A DNA stretch of 45,973 bases from the NCBI GenBank assembly GCA_030592645.1, contig JAUVIR010000023.1:1-45973 (forward strand), in the 5' to 3' direction. Origin of the DNA: Candidatus Fermentibacterota bacterium (GTDB lineage: Bacteria; Fermentibacterota; Fermentibacteria; Fermentibacterales; JCC-6). A program made the translations under genes and the position numbers. Below, in pieces: positions 26,633 through 35,860 of the stretch (positions are counted from its first letter, which is position 1; each line of letters begins with the position of its first letter). The notes under the pieces are model-generated. The model was not told where the DNA came from, did no database searches, and saw only the letters and a list, made by a program, of their open reading frames with translations.

Positions 26633-28465
26633 ATGTACTCAAGGATTCTTGTTATTGTTGTTATCATGACAATACTCGTGCCGTTTGAAGTTTTCGCCGG
26701 CACAGCAACCCAGACCGACTGGTCCGGCGGGGACGGTGTCTGGGGGCCTGTATTCGACTGGGCTGATGAGTTTTACATGGGCACAGACATCGAATGTTAC
26801 ACTGATCCTTTGAATATAGCTTTATTGAACACACCTCTGGAGCATACCGTAGATGGGGATTTCGATGGTGCCAATTCCGTGTATTTTGCAGATATCAACG
26901 GGGACGGTTACATGGATATCCTTGGAGCAGGATATTATGCCGACGATATTACCTGGTGGGAGAACATTGACGGTTCTGGCACCAGTTGGACGGAACACAT
27001 CGTAGACGCCGATTTCAATGGTGCCTATTCAGTACATTCCGCGGACATCGACGGCGACGGCGACATGGATATCCTCGGGGCTTCCTGGTGGGACGACGAA
27101 ATCACCTGGTGGGAGAATATGGACGGCTCCGGCACCAGCTGGACGGATCATATCGTAGCCGGGTCTTACCCTCACGCAATGCTAGTATTTTCGGCTGATA
27201 TAGACAGTGATGGCGACATGGATGTACTCGGAGCAGCTTCTACTTCCTCTGATTTCATCTGGTTTGAGAATGTAGGCGGCTCGGGTACATCCTGGGTCGA
27301 GCATATCTTTGATACGAATTTCAATGGAGCCAGGTCCGTGTACTCGGAGGACATAGACGATGATGGCGATATGGACATCCTGGGTGCGGGGCAAGGTGAT
27401 ATTATCTGGTGGGAGAATTTAAACAGTATCGGAACTAACTGGACAAAGCACATTGCAGGCGGGGATTTTCCTGGTGCTTTATCAGTGTATTCCACGGATG
27501 TTAACGGAGATGGCTATATGGACATCGTCGGAGCTGCTGCGGATTTCGGAGGTATCAGATGGTGGGAGAATGTGGATGGTTCTGGTACATCCTGGTCAGA
27601 ACATATAATAGATGTTGATTTCGATGGAAGATCTGCATATTCTGCCGATGTCGATGGTGATGGTTACATGGATATCCTCGGTGCAGCTTACGGTGACAAC
27701 GAGATAACATGGTGGGAGAACGTTGATGGTTCAGGCACCAGTTGGATTGATCATGTTGTAGACGGGGATTTCGATGGCGCCTATTCCGTCTTTTCCACGG
27801 ATATCAATGGGGACAGTTGCCTGGATATACTCGGAGCTGCACATGAGGCCGACGACATCACATGGTGGGATCTTAATGCGTTTCTACCTGACGGTTCGCT
27901 CGAATCCAGTGTTCTTGATGTTCAGGAAAGTCCCGATTGGCAGATCATAGACTGGGCCTGTACTGAACCATCTGGAACAAGTGTGGCACTTCAGGTCAGG
28001 GCTTCTGACAATTCATCGAGCATGGGAGCATGGTCGGATACTCTGACAGCTCCATGCACCCTGGAAGGGATTGTGGCCGATCAGGACCAATATTTCCAGT
28101 ACAGGGCTATACTTAACACGACCGACTCATATTCAACTCCTGTACTTCACGATGTGACTGTGGTCTGGCAGCCGTTCACAGGGACGCAGGAAGGTTCTGC
28201 GGGAGAGGTTACATCCTACGCTCTGTACGGAGCGCAACCCAATCCGGCGCTGGGTCATGCCGCACTGCTGTTCGCACTTCCTGTGAACTCACTGGCGGAG
28301 CTGACCATATACGACCTGACCGGGCGTGTTATCCATTCATTCAGCAGAGATTACGAAGCGGGAGTGCATGAGGTAATACTGGACGCTCTGGTATCTGGAA
28401 TGTATATGGTCAGAATGACTTCGGGAGAATTTACAGCTATACAACACTTTGTGGTAATCGATTAG
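26633..28465 (+). CDS. Secreted FG-GAP/VCBS repeat protein with C-terminal sorting domain
   Basis: 610 residues. A signal peptide (1-22) is followed by about seven repeats of roughly 50 residues between about 70 and 420. Each contains a (S/F)(A/T)D(I/V)(N/D)GDG(Y/D)MDILGA calcium-loop motif and ITWWENxDGSGTSW, as expected for a seven-bladed integrin-like propeller. A beta domain follows (VALQVRASDNSS). The C-terminal type A sorting domain reads QPNPALGHAALLF, LTIYDLTGRVIHSF and VSGMYMVRM. The repeats are close enough in DNA sequence to be recombination-prone. AAAGGAG precedes ATG 26633. It is probably cell-surface and adhesive or substrate-binding. Confidence 0.88.
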   Translation: MYSRILVIVVIMTILVPFEVFAGTATQTDWSGGDGVWGPVFDWADEFYMGTDIECYTDPLNIALLNTPLEHTVDGDFDGANSVYFADINGDGYMDILGAGYYADDITWWENIDGSGTSWTEHIVDADFNGAYSVHSADIDGDGDMDILGASWWDDEITWWENMDGSGTSWTDHIVAGSYPHAMLVFSADIDSDGDMDVLGAASTSSDFIWFENVGGSGTSWVEHIFDTNFNGARSVYSEDIDDDGDMDILGAGQGDIIWWENLNSIGTNWTKHIAGGDFPGALSVYSTDVNGDGYMDIVGAAADFGGIRWWENVDGSGTSWSEHIIDVDFDGRSAYSADVDGDGYMDILGAAYGDNEITWWENVDGSGTSWIDHVVDGDFDGAYSVFSTDINGDSCLDILGAAHEADDITWWDLNAFLPDGSLESSVLDVQESPDWQIIDWACTEPSGTSVALQVRASDNSSSMGAWSDTLTAPCTLEGIVADQDQYFQYRAILNTTDSYSTPVLHDVTVVWQPFTGTQEGSAGEVTSYALYGAQPNPALGHAALLFALPVNSLAELTIYDLTGRVIHSFSRDYEAGVHEVILDALVSGMYMVRMTSGEFTAIQHFVVID

Positions 28466-28481
28466 TTCGGGTGGTGAAATA

Positions 28482-29690
28482 TTGGGAGTAAAGCACGACA
28501 GGGCTGAATATCGAATATTCTATCGGTTATTCGCGATACTTATGCTGGTGCTACCTGTGCTTGCAGTGGCAGGTGATGCCGAGGATGCACCTGGCTGGGT
28601 CGTTTCGTGCCGGGTGGTGGAGGACGAGGCGCTTGCCCTGCGAGAGATGAGCCTGCTGGATTCCCTCGGCTACGAGTGCGGTGTCCTGTGGATCCCTGAC
28701 TGGCCATCACTGGGCGGTTACGAAGGCTGGATGGTCTACGTTGGACCGACCGATTCCAGGGATGATGCCGAACAGATCTCCTTCGGACTGTTATGGAGGT
28801 TCCCGGATGCAATGGGAGTTTTAGTGCACGAGTATCCAAGCAGCAGCGGCTTCGCTCCGCAACCTGACAGCATGATCGATCTGACCGGGCTTTTCCCTCC
28901 GACCCAGGATTTCATGTATAGCGTCATGCTTCCAGCAAGCTGGGAAGTCTCCCTGGAGGTCCTCGGTCCTGACAGTCTTGACGAGTGGGACAAACCGGTT
29001 CACATCACCCAGATCCTTCCGGGATGGAGGATCGAGAAGTGGGAGGATGTATACCTTGGCACTGTGGAGGTGCGGGCATACAGGCAGGCAGCGCAGATCA
29101 ATGCCCAGCACTTCGAGCGCCAGTGCCGATACCTCAGGGATGCGGCGCTATCATTGGGTGCCAGTGTATTCGAGGAGCCCGGTGAGTACATTCTCCTGCA
29201 CAGGCTCCCGCATTACGGGGACAGGAACGGCGATACCGACTTCTGGGCTGTTCTGAGCGGGGATTCAATCGAATACGGTTACCGATGCAGATCCTTCTAC
29301 GGTGAGATGCCATACTCCTGGAGAAGTATTCCCTCCGAGGCCAGGGAGTCCATTTTACCAATGGTGTTCGATTCCGATGAGGGTGCTATAGACATCATAT
29401 ACAGCAGGCTCCGGGTGGACGCAGTGTATGATCCGGGATCAATGGAGAATTTCTCCTACGGTATCGAGTACATAGGTGGCTGGGAGTCAGGAGTTTATCG
29501 TGACTATCGCGATGTGGCAATTCGAGAGGTTCACCCTGAAGGCGGACCAGGCGACCCGAATACGGCTCCGATAGTGGACAGGTTCAGGATCTACTTCCGT
29601 ATCGGCGAGATACTCTGGTGGCACCCGCTGTACGGCAAATTCGTGCCGTACAGCGAACTTCTCACCTTCAATTGGGAGTGGGCAGATTAG
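28482..29690 (+). CDS. Exported protein with an N-terminal SPOR-like domain
   Basis: 402 residues from TTG 28482, after GGGTGGTG. A hydrophobic signal segment spans about 12-30. Residues 37-112 (GWVVSCRVVEDEALALREMSLLDSLGYECGVLWI, then WMVYVGPTDSRDDAEQI) have the beta-alpha-beta layout and the G-W-x-V/Y-V-G-P pattern of SPOR domains, which bind denuded glycan strands at septa. The remaining 290 residues are not recognised; they contain many Trp, Tyr and acidic residues. It follows the FG-GAP protein by 16 nt and is probably co-transcribed with it. Long quotations are avoided here; the SPOR call rests on pattern only. Confidence 0.72.
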   Translation: MGVKHDRAEYRIFYRLFAILMLVLPVLAVAGDAEDAPGWVVSCRVVEDEALALREMSLLDSLGYECGVLWIPDWPSLGGYEGWMVYVGPTDSRDDAEQISFGLLWRFPDAMGVLVHEYPSSSGFAPQPDSMIDLTGLFPPTQDFMYSVMLPASWEVSLEVLGPDSLDEWDKPVHITQILPGWRIEKWEDVYLGTVEVRAYRQAAQINAQHFERQCRYLRDAALSLGASVFEEPGEYILLHRLPHYGDRNGDTDFWAVLSGDSIEYGYRCRSFYGEMPYSWRSIPSEARESILPMVFDSDEGAIDIIYSRLRVDAVYDPGSMENFSYGIEYIGGWESGVYRDYRDVAIREVHPEGGPGDPNTAPIVDRFRIYFRIGEILWWHPLYGKFVPYSELLTFNWEWAD

Positions 29691-29725
29691 AGTACGATGG
29701 GTGTGTATGCTCGGTACTCGATGTA

Positions 29726-31969
29726 TTAATTAATCATTACCATGGACCGGACAAGGTTCTCCCCTGATAATCTCAACCTGCAGTAGTAGATGCCAGTGGA
29801 AACAGGACTTCCTCCCGCATCCCGTCCATCCCAGATTAGTACCTGTTCACCTCCGAGTGGTTCAAGTTCCAATCTGCGAATCATTCTTCCAGCAGTATCG
29901 TAGATCTCGATACTGCTATGTTCATCAGCCGGAAGCGTACAGAAGATTGTAAGAGAACCGGAGCATGGTGATGGCCCGGTGCGAAGTGATGAAGTGTATA
30001 AGGCAGTACCGGGTGCTTCTTCTATACCTGTTACTCCATCGTACAGGTATGGAGCGAGATTGAATCCTGTAGCGGTCACATAAACATCGGAAGAGTCTGA
30101 AAACGCTTGAATATCGAAGGTGACATGGCCTGATGCGTCAGAGAGATCCGATTCCATCCATGGTCCAGATAAGGAGTCGTTTATCAATATAGAGACAAGA
30201 AGACCTTTTGCAGGCATATTGTCGACAGTTACCGTAAATGTGTGTACTCCAGGAATGACGGGCATGGGGTGTTCACAGTTGATAATGGTCAGTGGAGAAG
30301 TGTCGTAGTAGATATCCATTTCAGGACAGCCGAATACCATATGCATATGATTGTTATTAATAGCAGAAGCGCCGTAGTACTCGAAGACTTCATTCTTTGA
30401 CCAGTCCGTCACTGCTCCCATGTGATGGATGTTCTCCTGGAAGTAACCCTTGAATATCCATTTTACAAGCGAATCCGCAGCTCCGTAAGGGCTGTTAGTT
30501 GTAGGACCCATGATACCGATGGCACCCTTTGGAGCATTAATTTCACCCTCGCCCATGAAAGCCTCGCAGAGACAGTAATGCCCGTCGAACATCCCAACCT
30601 GACAGGCTACAAGCGCAATCCAGGGGAGCATTCTGCCGTTACTGAGGTTGGCTACATCTGAATTACCGAACCCCGGAGGGTATATATGAGTTACGTCACC
30701 ATGGCCGCAGAGGCCTATCATGGAATATCCGCTGTTTATTGAATCGCTCAGAGCAGCTATTGTCGGTGTTATCCCTCCATTAGCGCAGAACCAGGTTACT
30801 TCCATACCCGCTGCCATCATGTATTCAACGTAATCCCATGAGTTTTCAGTGAATTCCGTATGACCGATGCTCATTCCCTTGTTGAACCAGCTCTGGGCCG
30901 GTTCGTACGGATACATTTCATGTTCGATTATCTTCCATGCCTCGTAAACAAGATCATCAGTGTCACTTCCGGAAAGGCGCCCGATATGAATGGAGGGGAC
31001 ACATCCATCGCCTATCACTCCATAGATATTATCAGATGAGTGTCCGCTGTATTGAGGTGACGGGACTACATACTCGTCACCCACCAGTAGAATGTACTCC
31101 GGCGGATTTGGCCAGGTTTCGAAAGCGTTCTCAATCCATGTATCGATTTCATCAGGATTTGACCCTATATCCGGAACCACTGCAGTCTCGACCTGAAGGC
31201 CCTTCCTCATCTTCCAGTCAATCAGGTCCTGCATGAGTTCAATTCCCTCTACAGAAGAAATAACAACGTAACTGCCGTCTACAATGCGTTCATATCCACT
31301 GAACCCCAGAACTTCCTCGTAGAATGGCAGAAAGCTTCTTGTAATTCCGGTTTCAAAGCGGGACAGTTCATTGAGTCCGGGATTGCCGGTTGTTGAAATC
31401 CTGGCCGTAACCCTTGTTGTAAGAGTTACTTCTCCCGTGGAGGGATTCCAGCTTACAGGCATAAAGCTCACCCATGCGATCCTGATATCCCTCAGGATAT
31501 TTACCGACTCCAACCTTACGGGATTCTCAGGCCAGTGATCAGAGCCGCCGTAGAATTCATTGTTGATTCTGAAAGGTATATGAGGCAAACTCCTTATCTG
31601 AAGCGGTTGAAAAGGAGGAATCCTGTAGTTTCCAAGGGAGATGGTTTCAGATTCGAGGATTTCCACTTCAACATCCCCGTAGTCTGAAATCTTCACCATC
31701 CGTCGAATGGCAGGAATGTCCGGATAACCTATATCGGCGGCCAGCCCTGACCCTGGAACCCTGAAAAGCGTTCCAGTCCCGTACATAGAACTGAATACCT
31801 CTTCGTATTCAAGCTCTTCAAGATGGAATTCAACTGTTACAGAGTTTCCCGTAATGCTGATGAGCGCCGCAGGTTCGTCTACCTCGTTGTTACTGTAACA
31901 AACATCTGCATATGCAGTATTGAAGAGTACAATCAGAAATAACAATGTGAGCTTGATTCCGAACTTCAT
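29726..31969 (-). CDS. Secreted C25-family cysteine peptidase with C-terminal FlgD-type/sorting domain
   Basis: 747 residues. A signal peptide (1-21) is followed by a propeptide-like beta region ending with a SWNPSTGEV strand (also present in the larger C25 protein at 2517-5906). The C25 catalytic domain spans about 230-560, with His423 (GLCGHGD) and Cys456 (LVACQVG) as the expected dyad, 33 residues apart as in gingipains. An Ig-like domain follows. The end has a FlgD-Ig/type A sorting module: IEIYDTAGRMIRRLE, LIWDGRDAGGSPVSTGIYYCRL. GGAGAGATC precedes the ATG. It is probably exported across the outer membrane by a type IX-like route and converges on the SPOR-like gene. Confidence 0.9.
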   Translation of the reverse strand: MKFGIKLTLLFLIVLFNTAYADVCYSNNEVDEPAALISITGNSVTVEFHLEELEYEEVFSSMYGTGTLFRVPGSGLAADIGYPDIPAIRRMVKISDYGDVEVEILESETISLGNYRIPPFQPLQIRSLPHIPFRINNEFYGGSDHWPENPVRLESVNILRDIRIAWVSFMPVSWNPSTGEVTLTTRVTARISTTGNPGLNELSRFETGITRSFLPFYEEVLGFSGYERIVDGSYVVISSVEGIELMQDLIDWKMRKGLQVETAVVPDIGSNPDEIDTWIENAFETWPNPPEYILLVGDEYVVPSPQYSGHSSDNIYGVIGDGCVPSIHIGRLSGSDTDDLVYEAWKIIEHEMYPYEPAQSWFNKGMSIGHTEFTENSWDYVEYMMAAGMEVTWFCANGGITPTIAALSDSINSGYSMIGLCGHGDVTHIYPPGFGNSDVANLSNGRMLPWIALVACQVGMFDGHYCLCEAFMGEGEINAPKGAIGIMGPTTNSPYGAADSLVKWIFKGYFQENIHHMGAVTDWSKNEVFEYYGASAINNNHMHMVFGCPEMDIYYDTSPLTIINCEHPMPVIPGVHTFTVTVDNMPAKGLLVSILINDSLSGPWMESDLSDASGHVTFDIQAFSDSSDVYVTATGFNLAPYLYDGVTGIEEAPGTALYTSSLRTGPSPCSGSLTIFCTLPADEHSSIEIYDTAGRMIRRLELEPLGGEQVLIWDGRDAGGSPVSTGIYYCRLRLSGENLVRSMVMIN

Positions 31970-32038
31970 GATCTCTCCTTTTGCTGGAGAATATCCCTAT
32001 TTAAACAAATATAAGGATCTAGAACATTCTAACCCTGA

Positions 32039-32959
32039 TTAAGGAATTCTGGGTCTCAGGGTATCGTGCAGGTTCTCCCGCGGACCGGTGGTCATGATGT
32101 TTCTCCAGCCAAGAAGCTCTCTTACACTGTACTGGCTCATATCGAGCCTTCCAATACGGAACCAGCCCTCAGCTGAGTCAAGAATACGTCCGAAGGAGGA
32201 AACGCTTCCGTTGGCCAGAAAGCCGATTCTGACAGCTCCTGTGCCCATGAAGCGGAAACAGGCAAGATACTCCTCGGCTCCAATGCCTTTGGGGAATCTG
32301 CCTCCCGGATAGGCCATAGCGAAGATCTCGGTGGTTCTGAGCCCAAGCCTTCTGTGAAATTTCACCATGGGCGTGATCACGGAATTCTCCCATTTATCAC
32401 GGGGCAGTACCATGAAATCCGCGTGCATATTTGTATGATTTCCGATGGAGTAGCCCATATCAAGGAGGAGGTTGAACTTCTCCATTACAAATTCTTCCTG
32501 ACCGAACGGGATCTTATCCCAGGAGATGAAGAAGGTAGCGCCGCGGCCGAAATCCGGATGTGCATCACTGTAATCCTCGAGTATTGCAACCGCGCAATAA
32601 GGATCTATCTCCATAGTACCTCCCCTATGGATGAAATTGAAATTATCCTGCCATCCATCATCGAAGGTGAGCATCAGCGGTCTGCGGTCGGCTGGAACCT
32701 GCATCAGTCCGTTCTCGATATCCTCGGAAGTTATCAGAAAGAAGCCGGCCTCGTCCAGAAGCTGAAGGTCCATAAGCAGCCTGCCTGTTGAGACTCCATA
32801 ATATCCGTCAACGGGATCGCTGACATGGTGATACATAAGAACTGGTATCCCGCTTCCCGCGTTATTATCGGTCGGGTCCGGCTCTGAGTAGGATAGAGAG
32901 GTGGTTTTGCCCGCCTGGGGTACCCACAGGATCAGGAGGGAGGCGATGAGCTGTATCAT
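32039..32959 (-). CDS. Polysaccharide deacetylase (CE4/NodB family), exported
   Basis: 306 residues. A short signal peptide is followed by a VLMYHHVSD strand typical of the PgaB/YadE-like group of CE4 enzymes. The metal-binding site is visible: TFDDGW with Asp100 and Asp101, and NHTNMHADF with His175 and His179 (H-x3-H). It removes acetyl groups from N-acetylated glycans such as peptidoglycan or poly-GlcNAc; which one cannot be told. Its start overlaps the end of the upstream lipoprotein by 4 nt, so the two are coupled on the minus strand. Confidence 0.88.
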   Translation of the reverse strand: MIQLIASLLILWVPQAGKTTSLSYSEPDPTDNNAGSGIPVLMYHHVSDPVDGYYGVSTGRLLMDLQLLDEAGFFLITSEDIENGLMQVPADRRPLMLTFDDGWQDNFNFIHRGGTMEIDPYCAVAILEDYSDAHPDFGRGATFFISWDKIPFGQEEFVMEKFNLLLDMGYSIGNHTNMHADFMVLPRDKWENSVITPMVKFHRRLGLRTTEIFAMAYPGGRFPKGIGAEEYLACFRFMGTGAVRIGFLANGSVSSFGRILDSAEGWFRIGRLDMSQYSVRELLGWRNIMTTGPRENLHDTLRPRIP

Positions 32960-33675
32960 TCGGAGGGGACCACGGTGATTCGGTCAAGGTTCGTGTTCAC
33001 ATAACCGTCAACGAATATTCCAACCTGTCCCATAGCAGGCATTGTGGTTCTTACCACCTGTATCAGCTGCCCGTTCACCCGCAAGTCAATGTAATTGCCG
33101 TGAATCAGCGCCGAAACCTCCACACCGGGCTGGCTGTACGGGAGCAGTCTGCAGGATTCAAAGGGATCGAGCCCCATTACAGGAAGCCAGAGTCCGTTGA
33201 TACTCCGCTGAATAGTGTACTGCCCACGAGAATTAACTCCAAGAAGCAGAAAATCCCGTGTTGATGCAGCGCCGACCACAAGGCCGACCACGCAGTGGGA
33301 GGGTGCATCGATAAGGTCGAACTGGGCTTCTACAAGGCCGTCATCGATAAGACCGGCAGTGGAAAGCAGTATGACCGGATCCGAAAGAACGGAGTTGTCT
33401 ATATGCATTGATCCGTTGTAGACTTCGTAATAGCATGAGGAACCAAATGGCTCGGACAGTATATTGTCAAAAGTGCAGTTCATAAGAGTATCATCGACTG
33501 CAGGTGATGTGGTGAAAGTTGTTGCGGTATAAATGCCGGTAGTGTCAGAAGTGGGTGTATGGGTGGAGGATAAACCGGCGAAAAAACCCGATGTCCTGGC
33601 CTCACCGCATCCTGAGATGAGCAGTATTGAAGCCAGAGACAGTACAGTGATAACAGGATGTAACAGGAATTTCAT
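32956..33675 (-). CDS. Lipoprotein with a C-terminal jelly-roll (LamG/DUF1080-like) domain
   Basis: 239 residues. The lipobox LLISGC gives a lipid-modified Cys23, followed by a Ser/Thr-rich linker of about 40 residues. The rest has the beta-strand order of a concanavalin-like jelly roll: GLVEAQFDL, HCVVGLVVGA, FLLLGVNSRGQYTIQR, VEVSALIHGNYIDLRVNGQLI, then MGQVGIFVDGYVNTNLDRI. This resembles the DUF1080/laminin-G carbohydrate-binding folds. It is coupled to the deacetylase, so it may present or bind the same glycan. It is divergent from the adaptor-like lipoprotein, only 42 bp away. Confidence 0.75.
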   Translation of the reverse strand: MKFLLHPVITVLSLASILLISGCGEARTSGFFAGLSSTHTPTSDTTGIYTATTFTTSPAVDDTLMNCTFDNILSEPFGSSCYYEVYNGSMHIDNSVLSDPVILLSTAGLIDDGLVEAQFDLIDAPSHCVVGLVVGAASTRDFLLLGVNSRGQYTIQRSINGLWLPVMGLDPFESCRLLPYSQPGVEVSALIHGNYIDLRVNGQLIQVVRTTMPAMGQVGIFVDGYVNTNLDRITVVPSE

Positions 33676-33717
33676 GCTTCTTCTTTCATAATTTGAGTAA
33701 CAGGGGGAATCTCAACG

Positions 33718-34578
33718 ATGAAAATTACTTCCCGGAGCTTGATTTGTCCAGTGCCAATTATAATCATCCTTACTGCAATGATATTCATATCAGCATGTTC
33801 CTCTCCTGATGAGACGAAAGAAGAGGTGCCTTTCACAGGACAGGAGATAATAACTGCAGATGCTTCTGAAGTAACAGGATTCAGATTCGAGGTTTCACCG
33901 CCGGACACACTTGTGCTGACATGGTCCGGGGAGGGATCGGCAGTGGTTACCGGAATACATATTTCCGCAGGAGATGGTATAGAGGAGGGTGATACACTGT
34001 TCCGGCTGCTTGAGGACCTTCATGTTGTCGAAATGGAAAGGCTTTCCATGGAACTTGATATGGCTTCCGCCATGCTGCCTTCAGATTCGCTGCTGCAGCC
34101 GAAAGTTGATAGCCTGACATATCTTCTTGATTCTCTGTCATCCAATGAGAATACCCAATATCTATCCCCTCTGCAGGGTACCGCAGTAGAAATCCTTATT
34201 GAAACAGATCAGCGTATCAGACCAGGGAATGCAGTGATTGAGCTCTCTTTCGCAAGCAGCGAGCTCTTCTTTGTCTTTCCCCCGGATGATTGCACGGTGA
34301 ATTTCTGGCCTGCGGGAGGAAGCTTATTCCATTTACTTGAGGAAAGAGATGTATACGCTGTATATTCAGGGGAACTTCCGGCTATAGAAGCTCACTTTTC
34401 AGAAATTGTAGCGGTGCCCCGTTTCGCAGTATATGAAAACGAACTGGATAGTTATATCGTTACAGTAGAATATGATACAATATCAGTATCCAGGGTGGGC
34501 GAGAAGGAGAACAACCTTGTGATAATATTACCCTCAGAGCCTGTTACTTCGGATCTTCTGACGTGGGCAGATAAATGA
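33718..34578 (+). CDS. Lipoprotein resembling a membrane-fusion (HlyD/RND adaptor) protein
   Basis: 286 residues. Signal peptide with lipobox ISAC (Cys27). A split lipoyl-like motif brackets a short helical hairpin. The first half is VVTGIHISAGDGIEEGDTLFRL near 80-100, and the second is LSPLQGTAVEILIETDQRIRPGNAVIEL near 143-172. The helices between them contain ELDMASAMLPSD and VDSLTYLLDSLSS. This is the order seen in periplasmic adaptors of efflux pumps, but the hairpin is short and no pump gene is next to it. A beta domain (FAVYENELDSYIVTVEYDTISVSRV) closes the protein, as in adaptor membrane-proximal domains. The exact role is unknown. Confidence 0.65.
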   Translation: MKITSRSLICPVPIIIILTAMIFISACSSPDETKEEVPFTGQEIITADASEVTGFRFEVSPPDTLVLTWSGEGSAVVTGIHISAGDGIEEGDTLFRLLEDLHVVEMERLSMELDMASAMLPSDSLLQPKVDSLTYLLDSLSSNENTQYLSPLQGTAVEILIETDQRIRPGNAVIELSFASSELFFVFPPDDCTVNFWPAGGSLFHLLEERDVYAVYSGELPAIEAHFSEIVAVPRFAVYENELDSYIVTVEYDTISVSRVGEKENNLVIILPSEPVTSDLLTWADK

Positions 34579-34591
34579 ATGGAGAATTCCG

Positions 34592-35860
34592 TTGAGCACT
34601 GAATTACCCGGGCTTGATTTCAGGACATCCTACCGTTTTGCTCCTCTTCCGGACGGGATAATCGCTGACTTCGCAGAATGGGAAAAAGACGGGAAGCTTG
34701 GCTTTATGGATCTTCCGGGCGATTCGGAACTCCTTTCGCAGACACTCGAACTTGCGGATACTGTGCGGGGCTGTGCTGACCGCATGATTGTCTGCGGTAT
34801 AGGGGGATCTTCCCTGGGACTCAGAGCCCTTCTGAGCGCTTTCTCAAGATCACTGGACAGGAAAGATAAAGTAGTCGTAGCGGATTCACCTGATTCGGCT
34901 CTTATCTCTGAAATAACTGCATGTATGGATCCGGACAGGACATCTGTCGCTGTTATAACCAAATCGGGCGGCACAGCTGAAACCCTTTCGGTATTTCTTT
35001 CTCTATACGGATGGAAAGCAGGATCGCCGAACGGTGAGTCGGGAATCATTGCCATTACAGATCCGCAGAAGGGGGATCTTCGTCGACTGGCCATTGACAG
35101 AAACTGGTCATCACTGCCCGTTCCTCCATCTGTAGGGGGCAGGTTCAGCGTTCTTTGCCCGGTGGGTCTCTTTCCCGCTGCTTTCGCCGGGATCGATGTA
35201 AATGCTCTGATTCAGGGCGCGCAGACCGTGCTAACTGATTTTCGGGAGAGAGGCACAGCAAGCCTGGCAGCGAAAATTGCCGCAGGATTCCTGCATAATT
35301 TCTCCAGTTATCCTGTTCACGTCATGTTTCCCTACAATGACAGACTCTTTGACACTGCGCTCTGGTTCTCTCAACTCTGGGCGGAATGTCTCGGCAAGAA
35401 GGTGGATCTTTCGGGAAGACCAACCGTGACGGGGCAGACTCCGCTGGCATGCAGGGGACCTGCAGACCAGCATTCTCTGCTGCAGCTATTCATGGAGGGA
35501 CCGGGGGATAAGACGGTTACAATTCTTACAACCCAGCCGGACTCCAGTGCACCGGGAATACCGGCGGGGTTCGAAGAGTATCCTTCCATGGCATACCTTT
35601 CCGGCTCTACCCCCGATGAACTCAGAACAGCTGAAGCAAAGGCAACGGGAAATGCTCTGCAGGAAAACGGTATACCTGTCAGCTACTTCGAAATGAAGAA
35701 ACTGGATGAAAGAACACTCGGAGAACTAATAATGTCCCTTGAGATCGCGACCGTTCTGACTGGACTGGCACTTAATATAAACCCCCTGGATCAGCCGGGC
35801 GTTGAGAGAAGCAAGGTGCTTACCTATGCAGCTATGAACCGCCCCGGATACGAAGCTTGA
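34592..35860 (+). CDS. pgi: Glucose-6-phosphate isomerase
   Basis: It interconverts glucose-6-phosphate and fructose-6-phosphate. 422 residues, at the short end for the family, as in thermophile-like and some bacterial forms. Signatures are IVCGIGGSSLGLRALL (sugar-phosphate loop), VITKSGGTAETLSVF, GGRFSVLCPVGLFPAAFAGID (family signature) and GPADQHSLLQLFMEGP near the active-site Glu/His region. The start is TTG 34592, 7 nt after GGAGA. It overlaps the next gene by one base. No other glycolytic gene lies nearby. Confidence 0.93.
   Translation: MSTELPGLDFRTSYRFAPLPDGIIADFAEWEKDGKLGFMDLPGDSELLSQTLELADTVRGCADRMIVCGIGGSSLGLRALLSAFSRSLDRKDKVVVADSPDSALISEITACMDPDRTSVAVITKSGGTAETLSVFLSLYGWKAGSPNGESGIIAITDPQKGDLRRLAIDRNWSSLPVPPSVGGRFSVLCPVGLFPAAFAGIDVNALIQGAQTVLTDFRERGTASLAAKIAAGFLHNFSSYPVHVMFPYNDRLFDTALWFSQLWAECLGKKVDLSGRPTVTGQTPLACRGPADQHSLLQLFMEGPGDKTVTILTTQPDSSAPGIPAGFEEYPSMAYLSGSTPDELRTAEAKATGNALQENGIPVSYFEMKKLDERTLGELIMSLEIATVLTGLALNINPLDQPGVERSKVLTYAAMNRPGYEA

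Noticed and set aside
29691..29725. Terminator between the converging SPOR-like and C25 genes
   Set aside because: Only a 5-bp AGTAC/GTACT pairing and no T run, so it is not supported.
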